A DNA stretch of 64,000 nucleotides, from the NCBI RefSeq assembly GCF_008831285.2, contig NC_045143.1:18129655-18193654 (forward strand), written 5' to 3'. Positions 12,066-24,552 of the stretch are shown in pieces. Both the position numbers and the translations under genes were made by a program. The notes beneath the pieces were generated by a model. It searched no databases. It saw nothing but the letters and a program-made list of their open reading frames with translations, and had not been told where the DNA came from. Position 1 is the stretch's first letter; the number at the start of each line of letters is the position of its first letter. The DNA is from Nymphaea colorata (Eukaryota; Streptophyta; Magnoliopsida; Nymphaeales; Nymphaeaceae).

Positions 12066-12283
12066 AGATGGTTTGACTCTGCTGGCTTTCTGAATTAGTG
12101 AACAATAAGATTTCCCTGCAATCTATAATCCCACATAGACACACCCAACTGCACCCAGCCTGAGATAATTGGTAAGATGGTTTTACTCTGCTGGCCTTCT
12201 GAATTAGTGAACAATAAGATTTCTCTGCAATCTATAATCCCACATGGACACACCCAACTGCACCCAGGCTCAGATAATTGGTC
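12066..12283. repeat. 109-bp tandem duplication downstream of EIL3
   Basis: Two copies, 12066-12174 and 12175-12283, of a unit containing agatggtttgactctgctgg and gcaatctataatcccacat. They differ at only a few positions (for example tttgactc/ttttactc and catagac/catggac), so the duplication is fairly recent. It lies about 125 bp beyond the EIL3 stop, in its probable 3' UTR or flank. Confidence 0.85.
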
Positions 12284-12406
12284 AATGCACGTGAAGATTG
12301 TAATGGTATCTCCTACAAAAAATCAGCTAAGAAACATGAATAAGAACTGAATAACACAACAAAGAAGAACTAAACACAAAAACTCATTTACAAATGTCAA
12401 CTCACT

Positions 12407-14263
12407 TTATGCTCCAAAGTACTGAATGAAGTCATCATCGAGTGAAAAATCAAGATCAGCTGCATCAAGTGAACCAGATCCTTCAGCCCCAAAGTCGAAT
12501 GGGCTACTGAAACCATAATCCAGCGACAAGCCACCAAGGGGAGAACCAAATCGACTTTCAGCAAGTTTATCAGGTACATTGTGGAGGACATGAGAATCCT
12601 TAACTAAATGATGCACATCCGTAGAAGCCTCATTTTGACTTCCATCTAGTGTCAAAACATTAGCAAAAACTGGACTCTCATCGTGCATTTCCATAACATC
12701 CTGCCTGACCTCACCATTGATTCCAACAATATCAGGATGTTCACAACCATGAGGGTACTCATACCTCCTGGAGGAACTATATGGATCAAATGAACGTTTA
12801 GATTGCACGGACCTGTCCTTGGCTCCAGCATATAGCAAGGGATGGCCATCAACAAACATGCTGTGAGCAACTGCATTTTCAGAATACCCAGAACCATTCT
12901 GCATCCTTGGTTCTGTGGACAGATGAGGATCTCCTCCTTCCTGGGACCTTGGTGCTAAGTTAGAGCTAACATCATGCTCAGGGACGGGTACATGAAACTC
13001 TTCATTCTCAAGACTTGCACGGTTCATGTCAGGAATGGGGTTTTCTGGTTCCTCTTGGACATCACCACTCCAAACAACTATCGCTAATTGCTCAGCTGGT
13101 TGAGAAGCCTTGCGTGCCCTCTTTCTTCTTGGTCCATCAGAGGAACTCTTGTCATGCGATTTTTCATTTGCCATTTCCTGCCTGGAGCTTTGTTTATCAT
13201 TCGAGTTTCCATTTTGGACACAAGTATCATCATCTGCTCGAGAGTTTCTTCCATCATCCTTGGAAGATGCAGAACATGGTCCATCTTCACAGACGTCCAC
13301 ATCATAATCACTGTTGCTACACATGGAACCTTCTTGTCTTTCCCTGTTACCACTAGCCGGTGTACCCGTCAAACCAGAAGTTCCGTTCTCGACACATAGT
13401 GGCTTAGTGAGCAATTCTTCTCTGCTCAAAACTGCCAACCAAATTGAACTCTCTCTTGCAGTCATCTTGTCTTGCAGACACTTCGACTGCCGGACATGCC
13501 TCTTGATTTTTGCAATGTCAGGAGACATATGCTTGATCACAGCAGTTAGGACTCCCACTTTCCACACTTTCTTTAGATCGTGCGGTTTCTTATATGGTGG
13601 CGGTTGATTGATTGGGAGTCCGGACTGTATCCACCAGTCTTCGTTTCCTGTAGGCCACCAAGGTGGGGGAATACCCTTCTCCAATGGAAACTTCCTCTGG
13701 GGTGGATCACAATGCTGCATCAGTGACGACAACAAGGAACCCAAGGTTGTATCTTGGAGATCCTGGAGACTGTGAAAAACACCCTTACCATCACCATTTT
13801 TAGCTGCGAGATTGTCAGCTTCATATTTCGCTATTGCAGCAGGTCCATTTTTATCAAACCTTACCTTCTCTTTCCACCATGCTCTTATGTTATCAGAAGC
13901 ACCGCTGACAGGCTTCCCCTTGTCTGGAATGATTCCATACACAAAGCCTCTAACTTTGCACACTTCCATTAGCTTCAACATATACTTGAGTATACCATCT
14001 TGGGCTCGGGACATCTTTTTCCGTGTTGCCTGATCAGAGGTTTGTTTGTACTTGGACTTTTCAGCCTGAGTGACTGCACTACTTTTCTGCCTATCTTTGA
14101 TCCTCTTAAGCTTGATCCTGTCCTTCCACATCCGCCTCTCCAATTCATCTGGCTCAATTTCCTCGTCACTCACCTCATTCTCCGGTAAGTTATTCCTCAT
14201 GTCCTCAATATCAATATCATAGTTTTCTCCTAATCCCGTGGCAACTAAAGCAAGCTGCTCCAT
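12407..14263 (-). CDS. EIL3: EIN3-like transcription factor, EIL3/SLIM1 type
   Basis: Plant-specific nuclear transcription factor of the EIN3/EIL family; the EIL3 (SLIM1) branch controls sulfur-limitation responses, whereas EIN3/EIL1 act in ethylene signalling. A single 618-aa exon. Order: acidic N-terminus (about 20-40), [11 protein letters not shown] (39-49), basic stretch [20 protein letters not shown] (81-100), [18 protein letters not shown] (108-125), [20 protein letters not shown] (129-148), Pro/Trp block [18 protein letters not shown] (187-204), [20 protein letters not shown] (225-244) and [16 protein letters not shown] (257-272). These form the EIN3 DNA-binding core and look intact. 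The choice of EIL3 rests on [25 protein letters not shown] and the acidic C-terminus ending [11 protein letters not shown] basic cluster RRKRARK lies in the mid C-terminal half. The ATG directly follows an acceptor, so the first coding base is also the exon start. Confidence 0.95.
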   Translation of the reverse strand: MEQLALVATGLGENYDIDIEDMRNNLPENEVSDEEIEPDELERRMWKDRIKLKRIKDRQKSSAVTQAEKSKYKQTSDQATRKKMSRAQDGILKYMLKLMEVCKVRGFVYGIIPDKGKPVSGASDNIRAWWKEKVRFDKNGPAAIAKYEADNLAAKNGDGKGVFHSLQDLQDTTLGSLLSSLMQHCDPPQRKFPLEKGIPPPWWPTGNEDWWIQSGLPINQPPPYKKPHDLKKVWKVGVLTAVIKHMSPDIAKIKRHVRQSKCLQDKMTARESSIWLAVLSREELLTKPLCVENGTSGLTGTPASGNRERQEGSMCSNSDYDVDVCEDGPCSASSKDDGRNSRADDDTCVQNGNSNDKQSSRQEMANEKSHDKSSSDGPRRKRARKASQPAEQLAIVVWSGDVQEEPENPIPDMNRASLENEEFHVPVPEHDVSSNLAPRSQEGGDPHLSTEPRMQNGSGYSENAVAHSMFVDGHPLLYAGAKDRSVQSKRSFDPYSSSRRYEYPHGCEHPDIVGINGEVRQDVMEMHDESPVFANVLTLDGSQNEASTDVHHLVKDSHVLHNVPDKLAESRFGSPLGGLSLDYGFSSPFDFGAEGSGSLDAADLDFSLDDDFIQYFGA

Positions 14264-14995
14264 CTAAAAATACAATTCTACAAACAACAACCTCCAAAAC
14301 ACGATTATAGGTTTGATCATCTATCAATACCGCGAACTATTCTATATGTTCTCTAAACTATGGTCAATCTGCTCAAACTCAACCTAGCTATTCCCCATCT
14401 GGAAAAATCTACCAATGAAGCCCCCGGATCTTCCTGGCTTGGGATATGCAGTCAACAGATACCTATGAAAAGTTCATAAACCATCAACACGTATAGAAGT
14501 TCAAGCAAACAAAAGATGCAACGAGAACGTCAAGTAACCAACACACAGTTATACACATCCCGTTCCCCAACAAAACATACTCAATCTCTAAAAAGCCAAT
14601 TAACTCCAGAAAGGGAGGGGGAAAAGACAAAAAACATCACGACGCAAGCAACAAAGGGATGAAAGGGGAGCAAGAAATTGGGAAAACCAACATTACCCTC
14701 TTCAATAACATGGACTCTCACAATCCCAATCAACCTATCAATTCATATCTCACGAAATCAAGCAGAGGCATCCATTCTCCTTAGACAAACACACCCAACA
14801 ATTAAAAAGCAACAAATGAACACAAATTTTCCACCAAATCTTCTGCTAAAACAGTAGTCATACGGGCATCCCTCAACCAATCCAGCAACTAAGCCACTCA
14901 AACAAAAATTGGAACATAAGCAAGCATTCCACTCAAATACAATAGCATCGAAACAGAAAATAGAACTTCCGGAAACCAAGAAGAGTAACACGTAC
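14264..14995 (-). other. Intron in the EIL3 5' leader
   Basis: Acceptor tttttag lies immediately before the ATG (ag at 14265-14264). A strong donor, cg|gtacgt, lies at 14995-14994, giving a 732-bp intron wholly within the leader. Inferred from splice signals only. Confidence 0.6.
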
Positions 14996-15296
14996 CGATT
15001 TCCTCTGGCTTTCTATCATCATACGTCTTCATCAACCACGAGAATTCTTCAATTCCGTAACCAAACAAGCACGGAAACTCTCACCGCCCCCGCGCGCGAG
15101 AACGATCGATTGAAAAAGACAAACAGATGTGGGGAAAGCCTTCTCAGAACACGGAGGATTCCTCTTGACCTTTTTCCCCGATCGCTCTGTGCCCTATTTA
15201 GACGAAGGATTCTGCCTCACCGCACAACTCGGGCACGTCTTCTCTCGCAAATTGATACATAGAATACTCGTTCCAGTTCGTCCCTCACCTCCCCTC
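14996..15296 (-). other. EIL3 5' leader exon
   Basis: Predicted non-coding first exon from the donor at 14995 back to about 30 bp downstream of the TATA box. On the coding strand it is CT/GA-rich and contains several short upstream ATGs. Confidence 0.45.
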
Positions 15297-15325
15297 TCCC
15301 CTCACCCTCGTCCTTCGCATCTCCC

Positions 15326-15332
15326 CTTTATA
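15326..15332 (-). promoter_or_regulatory. TATA box of EIL3
   Basis: On the minus strand the sequence reads cactataaagg in a GC-rich setting, 5' of the predicted leader exon. Position and orientation fit a core promoter for the EIL3 gene. Confidence 0.5.
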
Positions 15333-15696
15333 GTGGCGCTCCATTTTACCCTACCGGGACCTTGATTCCATCAATTGACAAAGCAGTACCCCAAAGTTTT
15401 GTTCATTCCCGTATCCCGATGTTCATGAATCGTCTGCAATTACTCTTCATCTTAGCTGTCCTTAACAAAATTTAAAAAGGAAATTGACGGACACGCTGAG
15501 ATCAAGCTGGCTCCCGTAAATGGAAGCCAATCAACGGACGCCCACTATGAATTTCTTAAATTTAATTTAATACTAACTCTCTCACTAGGTGAAACCGGTT
15601 CTTCTTTTTTTCAAAATCCTTTTTTAATTCGTATCCTAGAGTTGAACAAACTCTCACCCGCTTACACCAAAAGATGCATCCTGCTATGTTTGATTG

Positions 15697-15870
15697 ATGG
15701 TTAGGAATTTTAATTCAAAAATAAGAATTTCAAAATCATAATTTTTATTCAAACTGTAATAGAATCAAAATCCCAAGTTTTTGTTTATTAACTCCGAAAG
15801 CAAAATACCATGTTTGTCTAATAATCTTAGTTTGTTAAAAAAGTGAGCATTTTGATTTTAAAATTCGATG
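15697..15870. repeat. Dispersed repeat D, copy 2
   Basis: Second copy of the sequence at 4426-4566, in the same orientation. Upstream of the EIL3 promoter. Confidence 0.6.
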
Positions 15871-16144
15871 GTTTTCGATATATCTAACTCTTTCAACTTG
15901 AAAGTCGAACATCAAGCTTCACTAGCAAACACCGTTGAAAAGATCGAACCACATTGTTAGTAATGATAGGACTATAATTCTTCAGATCCACGCCGGTTTA
16001 TTATAGTCGGTTTAGTTGTTTGTTTTGATGAGAGTTCGACCACTGGTTGAAGTGAACACAGAACACGTAAACCGGAAAGGAATTTGGCATCTCTTGTCCC
16101 GCCGGCCGCCACCAGAGCAAACTGGAGATACGCATAACCTGCTC

Positions 16145-16517
16145 GACTCAACTTATAAGTTGCTCGGCTCGAGCTTGAGTCTAGCAGTAAAAAAGGTCCA
16201 CTCGAGTTTGACTCGATAGATTGAGTCCAAGCTCGAGCTGGAGTCATTTAAGCTCACTTACTAACTACACATTTCACTTGATCTATTCTATTTCCATGGT
16301 TTTTATTGGAAATTGCAAAAAAAAAAAAAAAAAAAAACTAGACTGAATGGACATAATCGAGTTTAACCAAGTTGAATTCATGTAATGAAAATCAACTTAT
16401 TTATAAAACCAAGTTTTTAGTTAAGCTCGAGCTTGACTTCGTTTATAGAAAATTTGAGCTTAACTAAAAAAAGTTTGTCTTGAACTCGAGTTGGCTCGAC
16501 TAATTGTACAGCCCTAT
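16145..16517. mobile_element. Non-autonomous element, family B, copy 2
   Basis: Same gctcgagcttgag composition as copies at 5815 and 44824, with an internal poly-A run at 16318-16338 and the terminal sequence attgtacagccctatcc. Non-coding. Confidence 0.55.
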
Positions 16518-16519
16518 CC

Positions 16520-17165
16520 TCACTCCTGCGAGTATGAGCAGTTGATAAGCAGATTAAGGTTCATGGTGGCTCCATGAACAAGTTAGGGTTGATGGCGTAG
16601 ATACACATCATCTGTGTCCAAGTACCCTTGATTATGAAACAAGCAGAAGTTTTTTTAGGTCAATGATAATAAGGAAAGGCCTAGGTGGAGAACTGTGACC
16701 ACTCGAGCTAGATGCACATTAGGGCGCATATTCCATCTGTTGAAACAAGCCTCTCAACTTTTGGCATACAAAAAAAAGTAAAAAATAACACACCGGTAGC
16801 CATTCTAGTGCGACATTGGATTAGTTCAATGAGCCAATTGCAACGTTTATAATAAATTAATGATTTTGTTATTCAAGTAGTGGCCATATAAAAACTTGTT
16901 TGGTGTTCCAGTTTTCTCTGTGCATCTTTAGACTTACCCGCCCTTTTCTTCTGCAACTTTCTTCAATATCTCTCTATCTCCTTTCTTTTAAATGTCTCTT
17001 TCCTTGCTCTCTCTCCGTTTTTTGTTTTTTCAAAGAATTATATCTTCCTCTCTCTCTTTCTCTCTCTTCCAATAAGTGTGTGCATGCATGTGTGTGCAAC
17101 TTGAGACTAAACAGCCATTTTCTTTTCCAACTTTTTTAATCATTCTCTCTCCCTTTTCTTTTAAA

Positions 17166-17210
<45 letters not shown>

Positions 17211-18277
17211 TGCATTGTATGACAGATTGCACTCTTACAAATTCAGCTTGTACTTTGAATTTGGGTGTTTTCTATTTTATGATCTTTGATATTTTGTGCA
17301 TGTTATATGACTGAATATATGAAAAATGGCTACACGAATAATGCAGATGAACTGAATATTTAAACAACTAAATATGAGTTCCCTAAAACTCTTGAGGCAT
17401 AAGCATTATAATATACGAGAAATATGAATGTAACTCTAGAATAGATTATTCAATGAAAATAATAGAGCATTTTATAACTTGTCACATATAAATTAATATT
17501 TAAAATTAAACTGTTCTCTGTCACTTACCTTTCTAACATGTGCTTGATATGTGACAACCCAAGGTTTGCCGATCATTTTAACCTTTAAGTGTTTGCGTTG
17601 CTCGTCAAATCATGAAAGAAGAAGAAAAATACGTTAAATAAGCATGTATGATTCGCTATTGCTTTATCTTTAACTTTTTATTTTAATTACTATTTATTTT
17701 CACACGTAAATTTTGTTTGAAACATCCACCTTTCACCTCCGAAGGTCCAAGACGTACGAACCGCTTATCAAAGTTTAGTTCGCAAATTTCCTTGAATTTA
17801 GGGAATTTGTTGTTAAGAAATTCAAAGTTTTTTTTTTGTTCTTGGTTTTTGAAAAATTTCAATGATTTTTTTTTTTTAATAACCTTCAAACATAGCCAGC
17901 CAGAACTTATAATCACATTCTAAGTTAATTAAAAGTCACATTGTACGCTTCTATTTTCACAAACACGAACAAGTGGACAAATTCATGCTTTAGGTCCCGA
18001 CATTTAGAACATTACGGAATCATTCGTTTTGAAACCTCACAAAGGCTGTTATCGTCTTCAATCCGTTTGGTTACAGTCGACTTCCGAGTTGCAAAAATCC
18101 AACCAAATCTATTAGAATATTTTTTTTTTATATCTGTTCAGAATTATTATTGGTTTGTAAAAAATGACAACGTTGGATGGCTTAAAATAAAATGCTTTTC
18201 ACATCCCAGGGAAGCAAGATTCAACGGTCAATCCTCATTAAAACCAACCACGGCCGAGCTAAAATTTTCTCTTGTTA

Positions 18278-18361
<84 letters not shown>

Positions 18362-18793
18362 TGATGCGGCAACAATTTACAGTGACTTTGTCGAAAATTT
18401 ATGATCCTTATACAATGCATCTAAGTCTGTTTAATCATACCTATCTCATACAATGCATCGAACAACTATGGGGGAGAGAGAATCGGGTGTTGTCATCAAG
18501 AATATTAGGTCTGCAATTAAGGGCACTTAACTATGTTAATTTATTGGAATTTCTTCAAAATTTTTAAAGGCTTTTTGAAAACTTTTCATGTAGGCTTATT
18601 AGTTTTTTTTTTTCAAAATTATTATGAAAGACCAAATGAAATTTTTTAAAAAGAATCTCCGGCCTTCCTTACAGTTACAGGAACGTGCTGGCATGAAGGC
18701 AACCAAGGTTTTTGAAAATTTTGCGGCATAAAAGAGTGTGTTTGTTTACATTTGATCGAGCATCTAGACGTGTTGTTGAGGTTGCCATACTCC

Positions 18794-18840
<47 letters not shown>

Positions 18841-19030
18841 AGGACCATGCTCGCTTCTGGTAACAAGACAAGCAAGGTAAAACACACTGACACTCTTGTC
18901 TTAAATAGGGCGAATCTTGGACAGTGTATCACTGACAAGCACCGGTTCTCTAATTAAACACCTCCCATAAAAAAAGCGGAGCAGTCATCAAGGGATATCA
19001 AAACAGCGCAGTACATGCAACTATAGGAAA
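16520..19030. other. Intergenic, AT-rich with long microsatellites
   Basis: No gene recognised. (CT)n(AT)n at 17168-17210, a very long (AT)n of about 39 units at 18280-18358 and (AT)n at 18797-18835. The open frame that spans 17941-18567 is an artefact of the stop-free AT tract. Confidence 0.6.
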
Positions 19031-19034
19031 ATTA

Positions 19035-19411
19035 AGAGATCGGATTTGAATAAGAGATACTCTTAATCACATATGCTTTTTTGGATATTTGTTTGGATCC
19101 AAATAAGAGAGAAGAAAAGTCATATTTGAATCTGAAATCTGATTGCACAATCCAAATCTAAGTTATTAGTTAATTTTCATAAAGTAAAGATGTTGGATAT
19201 AGGATATTTGTTTAAACTGAAATTTGACGAAAATCTGAATCGAATCATATATTTATTTATTTTCACATCCGAATTCAAATTCACTTGGATGTTATTTCTT
19301 ACATCTGAATCCGATCTAATTTCTCAATCCAATATTATTTGTTTTTCCATATCCAAGTTTTTATAGAATTTGAGTCAAATGTTCAATCCAAATCAAATGT
19401 ATTAACATTCC
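19035..19411. mobile_element. Non-autonomous element, family A, decayed copy 2
   Basis: Same degenerate gaatctgaatc/ggatatttg composition as copies 1 and 3. The right end attaacattcc resembles a mutated ttgacatccc. The left end was not identified. Confidence 0.4.
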
Positions 19412-19480
19412 TGAATGCATCAGGTCTCGAGCGAACATCAGTTTGTGCCTCATTTGCATGCACGACATTTTGTGAATAAA

Positions 19481-19744
19481 ATTGGACATCGGGTAGGGGT
19501 ACCCAGGCATGGGCCCAAAATTAGGCACTGGGTTGGTTCGAGTAAGATTGGACATCGGGTAGGGGTACCCAGGCATGGGCCCAAAATTAGGCACTGGGTT
19601 GGTTCGAGTAAGATTGGACATCGGGTAAGGGTACCCAGGCATGGGCCCAAAATTAGGCACTGGGTTGGTTCGAGTAAGATTGGACATCGGGTAGGGGTAC
19701 CCAGGCATGGGCCCAAAATTAGGCACTGGGTTGGTTCGAGTTGG
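19481..19744. repeat. 66-bp tandem repeat, four copies
   Basis: Exact-period units begin at 19481, 19547, 19613 and 19679. Only single-base differences are seen (for example gggtaggggt against gggtaagggt), so the array is young or homogenised. Each unit includes the palindromic core ggggtaccc and atgggcccaaaatta. The 66-bp period is a multiple of three and no stops occur in several frames, which explains the long spurious frames on both strands. Confidence 0.95.
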
Positions 19745-20017
19745 CTCAATTAAATTCGATTTGTTTTTGACAAAGTATTTTAATATTACTTTTGTTGATA
19801 TATATATATATATATATATATATAAACGAGGTTGAATCCGAGCAGTAGTCTGCTCGTACCGGACCCAAACTCTTTTATCGGGTTGAGCCAACTCGATACG
19901 TGACTTACGAGTCATATGAATGGGGCAGACGCGGACTTGGTGCGAAATCGAAGATTTTAACTGCACGGGCCCGGTCGGCGGTTGGAGCTAGCATTGTTAT
20001 GGGAATTGATTATAGGG

Positions 20018-20182
20018 AAGTTGAACTAATAGAGCCTCCTTTTTTAAATCTCATTTCGGACGAGATGTGATTATACCAAAGTTCAACACTAACAGAACCT
20101 CCTTTTTTAAATCCCGCTTCAAATGAGATGTGATTATATCAAAGTTCAACAGTAGTAGAACCTCCCTTTTTAAAATCTCAAT
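20018..20182. repeat. 61-63-bp degenerate tandem repeat
   Basis: Three imperfect units start at about 20018, 20079 and 20142. Each has aagttcaac, cctccttttttaaatc and gagatgtgattat in order. The third is truncated. Confidence 0.8.
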
Positions 20183-20184
20183 GC

Positions 20185-22329
20185 ACATATTTTTCTCCAG
20201 CTACCAACTTCCACGGGCAGATTTGGACCCACCACAAGTCCAATACGCCAACCTCCGCAGACTCCGCCTGACGTATACGCTTAGATCAGGTCGCAATAAA
20301 TGGGGAGTTTCGTTTCTGAGGCCACGCCCAGAAAGTCCCTCTAAATTCAGTTTCGTGCCCCAACGAAGTTGGTATTTCAAGTACGTGGTTAGTTTCTGTT
20401 GTGGTTAACCACCATACTCAGTGGTGCATTCAGAGGAAGTTATGGGCAACTTGGCTTTTCTATTTCAACTCCGAAGTCTAAGTCGTCATTGGATGAATGA
20501 GGAGAGAAACCACCCATCGACTTCCTTTAAGACTTGTTAGACTTGATTAATTCTTGAGTTTCTTTTTAAATATTTTTTTAATTAACATGTGAGAAATTTT
20601 CCCTCCTAATCGTCCAGCATGGGTGGGCTACCTAACCTTATAAGGTCTTTTTATTATTATTTTTGTTTTTGTTTAAAAGAAAATATTTACTTGGTTGAGA
20701 ACCAAGTTTGACTTAAAACCGTGAAGGCCATACCTTTATGTTTTTAAGGTTTTTACTTGTTTTAATACATTATTCAACTCGAGTGTCGTGCTTGTTACTA
20801 TTTGTTGTCTTGAGGAACAATACACCAATCCATTACAATGATCATGAAATTGGAAGCTCTGACTCTTTCATGAGTGTGAGCCGACTTGCCACCCTGTTGT
20901 GCTCTACTTTTTAAGATTAATTAATGCCACTTAACTTTTACAATTTTAAGCGAAGGTATTGAGGTTAATATCAACCATCCACTCGCTACTATTGCCGGCC
21001 TTTTTAGAAAAAATAAACTCTCAGAAATTATTTTTCTTTTACATTTTATTCAGGATAAACCACCTCTAACTGATAACTAGGGCCAGCATGTTAAGTCGTA
21101 TATACAACAAAAGATTAATTTTAACAATAAAATATAAAATAATGATAATTATTTTATTGGTACAGGGCCATGCCTTTAATATATTAAGATACCCTTATGC
21201 ATATGACGGTTGACGGTTAAAACTAAAAGGATAACATTTGCATTTGTGTCCAAAATTGAAGTAGATTCATGAAACACTCATTGAAACACTCATATATAGA
21301 CTTTTGTCTTTGGTGCCAAACAACCTCTAAGAGGATACTATCATATTTCATATGTAAAACATTTAATACATGTTCTTAAAATATTTAATATATAAACATG
21401 ACCTAAGAATACGATATTATTGTTTGTGGTCTGTGGATATTGTCTTCAAATTTAATAATCAATCTGCTTGCTAGAATAGGAAAAATAGTGTTCTTCAACA
21501 TGCATTGAGGAATATGTGTTTGAGAAAAAAAAAAGGATATTATTCTTTTTATCAAACGCCCCTCTCACCATTTGGTTTATAAATGCACCAATATTTGAAA
21601 ACATTGCCCCTTGCGAACAAAGCAAACTGAACTTGACCTTTTAACTTTTTCCTGAAAAAAAAAAAAAATCTCACATCACATATTGCATGTCGACAAGTCT
21701 AAGTTGACAAACGCTACTCATGATCAATAATTCATTAGTTTTGACCTTCTTGAAAAAACTGAATGTAAAAGACTTCATCGGCATTTCCAGTCAGGGGCAG
21801 AGAGATAAGTGAGGTCTTTGTAGAGAAACAGAACCCATATTGAACTTGAGTGTTCCTGAGCCTAGTTATCCAGAGGAGCACTAGGTCACAATGACTAATT
21901 AAAAATTTGCCAACTCTATATTTTATGCATAGCAACTGTTTTAGTGGTTACCTTTTTTTCTAAATATATTGAATGCCCTTAAAGTTAGAAATTTAGAACA
22001 AGCCACAAAATTTCTGGTCGCGTCACTTGATTCTCACCATTTCTAGTGAAAATGTGTTGGGTTAAGCTCAGATTCAATTCAAGCCTCCGGCGTCCCTTCA
22101 TAAGAGATGCCTGCGTCAGAGCGAGTGCAGTCGATGCTCGGCATCGGTGTTTTCTCTTCAATGCAGGTTGACTGACCCCCTTTTCCTTAAGGGCTTTTTT
22201 GTCTTTTTGAAAAAATAACATTTTCATTCTTCCAAGAGTTTGTCTTTCTTAATGTTTAGAACACCCAAATGAGCCTGCTAAGGACCTCGAATTCCCATGA
22301 TTTGGTTGGGCCATGAGATGATCACGACG

Positions 22330-22371
<42 letters not shown>

Positions 22372-24265
22372 TGCACTAAAATTATTATTTTTCTTATATT
22401 ATTATATATACATTTTTATATCTATTGTCTGTAATATATCATAATGAATCAAAAGTACCATTTTATACACAAAAAATGAAATTATCAAAATGAGACCGAG
22501 CGAGTAAGATGCAAACAATTCTTTTTCCTTTCATTTTCTTTCTGTTGTCCCATTCAGTATACGGGCATTTTGGTCATTTAAAGTCTAAGCATTTACTTGA
22601 AATGCATGGTAGGCCGAGCATTCAACCTCTCTTAGCATTTTCTCAATATTTGGAGGCAAATATTTAAACCCGTCTCTGCATGCATACATCTCTTTGAAGC
22701 CAACCACTACCCAAATGAGAGGCTCGACCAGGGCAGGCAAAATAAATAAATAACTCCCACATGAAAAAGGTGAGTCCAACCATTTATAAAAAAAAAATTA
22801 AAACAAAAAAGGAAAAAATCTCCGTCGATGGAGCCCAACTACCAGCGGTGTGCTCCTATAAGTGGTATCAAACAGCAAGTGAATTTAATATTTTGAATGG
22901 ATTTCGTGTATAAATACAAGCAAAATGTGATACAGATTTATGCGCACATTTCGGATATTCAAAGTTGCTCCATATCCAAATAACTCGACGTGTATTCTCC
23001 TCATTTATAAAATTACCCACAAGCGAAAGTCAAAAGGGCAGGTTGTGGTATTTCTATGAATAATTCATAAAAAAATCTTCATCGTTGGCATTCTTAGATA
23101 CTAGTAGCAATATGTATAAGTCTTGTTTTTTAAGGAATTTATACCACTTCGATTCGACAAGAGGTTGAAACCATCACATTTTTTTCCCCTCGCTCCTAGT
23201 GTCTAGGGTTATTTAGGACTTAAATGGTTTTATAGTTATACCCGTCAACTAAATTGTATGGTCTACTGTTGTTTGCAGTCTAAAAAAGTAGCACCCATAG
23301 TAGTTGAACTGATGCTCAAACTCTCATTATTTCGATGCTCAAACTCTCATTATTTCACTAGCCGGGCCAGCTACACTATGCCTCTCAAGACAATTAAGAC
23401 TACTATGTGATGGTTAGGAATATCCAGTGTAATAGTTATGTGAAAGGCTTTAAAAAATATATTCATTGATAAGAAAAAACGTGAACAGTGATTGGATTGA
23501 TGATGAAGAAAGAGAATTCTTAATTCAGTTATCGACCTTAACAACAGGAAAAAAGATTGATCAAATTCTATCGGGTCTGGCTCATACTAATCATTTATCA
23601 AAGTTTTGACCAAATTTATAAATTTTTATAGATGTGATCTGAATGGTTACTTGGACACCGATTTCAGCTTTTATGCCCTTGATATTTGCATGTATCGGGT
23701 ATTATACAACATTTAAGGACACAAAAAAAAAAAAAACTTGCAGCTATAAAATTGTCAAAAATTTATGATGAGAAACAATTAATTTATAGTAGAAAATGGA
23801 ACCGAAAGGATGACTAATCCTCTCAAATCAACCATGTTGACAATATTAATATGGAGACATGTGGCTCGAGATAAAGGAAGACTTGTAAATAGTTTAATTC
23901 TTATTTAAGGTAACGCAACAACATAACTATTGCATATATATGTGCGGAAATCAGCTCAAGAGCTGTGATGAGATGGCCACAGTGCTCTTAAAGCTGGCTT
24001 TGACCCTTTTGAGATGGAGGTGAACTGTGCCATAGACGTAGCTGTTAGAAAGACTTTTACTTTTAAGAAACTTGTCTTGAAAAAACTGAATATTTTACTT
24101 TGGCTAAGAAGAGCTCCATCAACCAAATATATGGAAATTAGTAACTTGATGGATCGCTTGCCAATGAAAATATTCACAAAAGACATGAAAGAGTTGAAAA
24201 ATTAAGCAAAGAATGTGTATATAGTAAAATTATTAAGGCATCTACCAAAAGTTTCATGTTAACAA
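20185..24265. other. Intergenic, no gene seen
   Basis: Four kilobases of AT-rich DNA with an (AT)n tract at 22334-22369. Short frames only, none with a recognisable domain. A GC-richer patch at 22015-22180 shows no known motif. Confidence 0.5.
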
Positions 24266-24267
24266 TG

Positions 24268-24552
24268 TGATATCATGACAAAAAGGTTGACTTAATTTTT
24301 AAATAGCAGGCTTGTTGAAAGCGTCAGAGCCATTTGCTTGTGATATATGACAAAAACATGAGACTTTTAAAATGGCAGATGTGCTGAAAGCATCACAAGC
24401 TTATGGCCTGTGGTGTCATGATAAGAACCTTAAGACCTAAAATAGCTGATGTGTTGAAAGCATGTACCACAGATTTTTGGCTTCTGATGTCATGATAAAA
24501 ACTTGAAACTTTTCAATTAGCAGATGTAGCATCACACATTTATAGCTTCTAG
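24268..24552. repeat. About 72-bp degenerate tandem repeat
   Basis: Four diverged units begin at about 24268, 24341, 24411 and 24487. Each contains gatgtcatgataaaaac-like, aacttttaaaatagcagatgt-like and gaaagcatcac-like blocks in the same order. Confidence 0.65.

Noticed and set aside
13015-13607. Plus-strand frames across the EIL3 gene
   Set aside because: Shadows of the intact minus-strand EIL3 coding exon.
17941-18567. 208-aa plus-strand open frame
   Set aside because: It owes its length to a stop-free (AT)39 tract translated as Tyr-Ile repeats; flanking parts show no domain.
19361-19966. 201-aa minus-strand frame with a perfect 22-residue repeat
   Set aside because: Created by the 66-bp tandem repeat, whose period is a multiple of three; flanked by a family A element and an (AT)n tract, with no start context.
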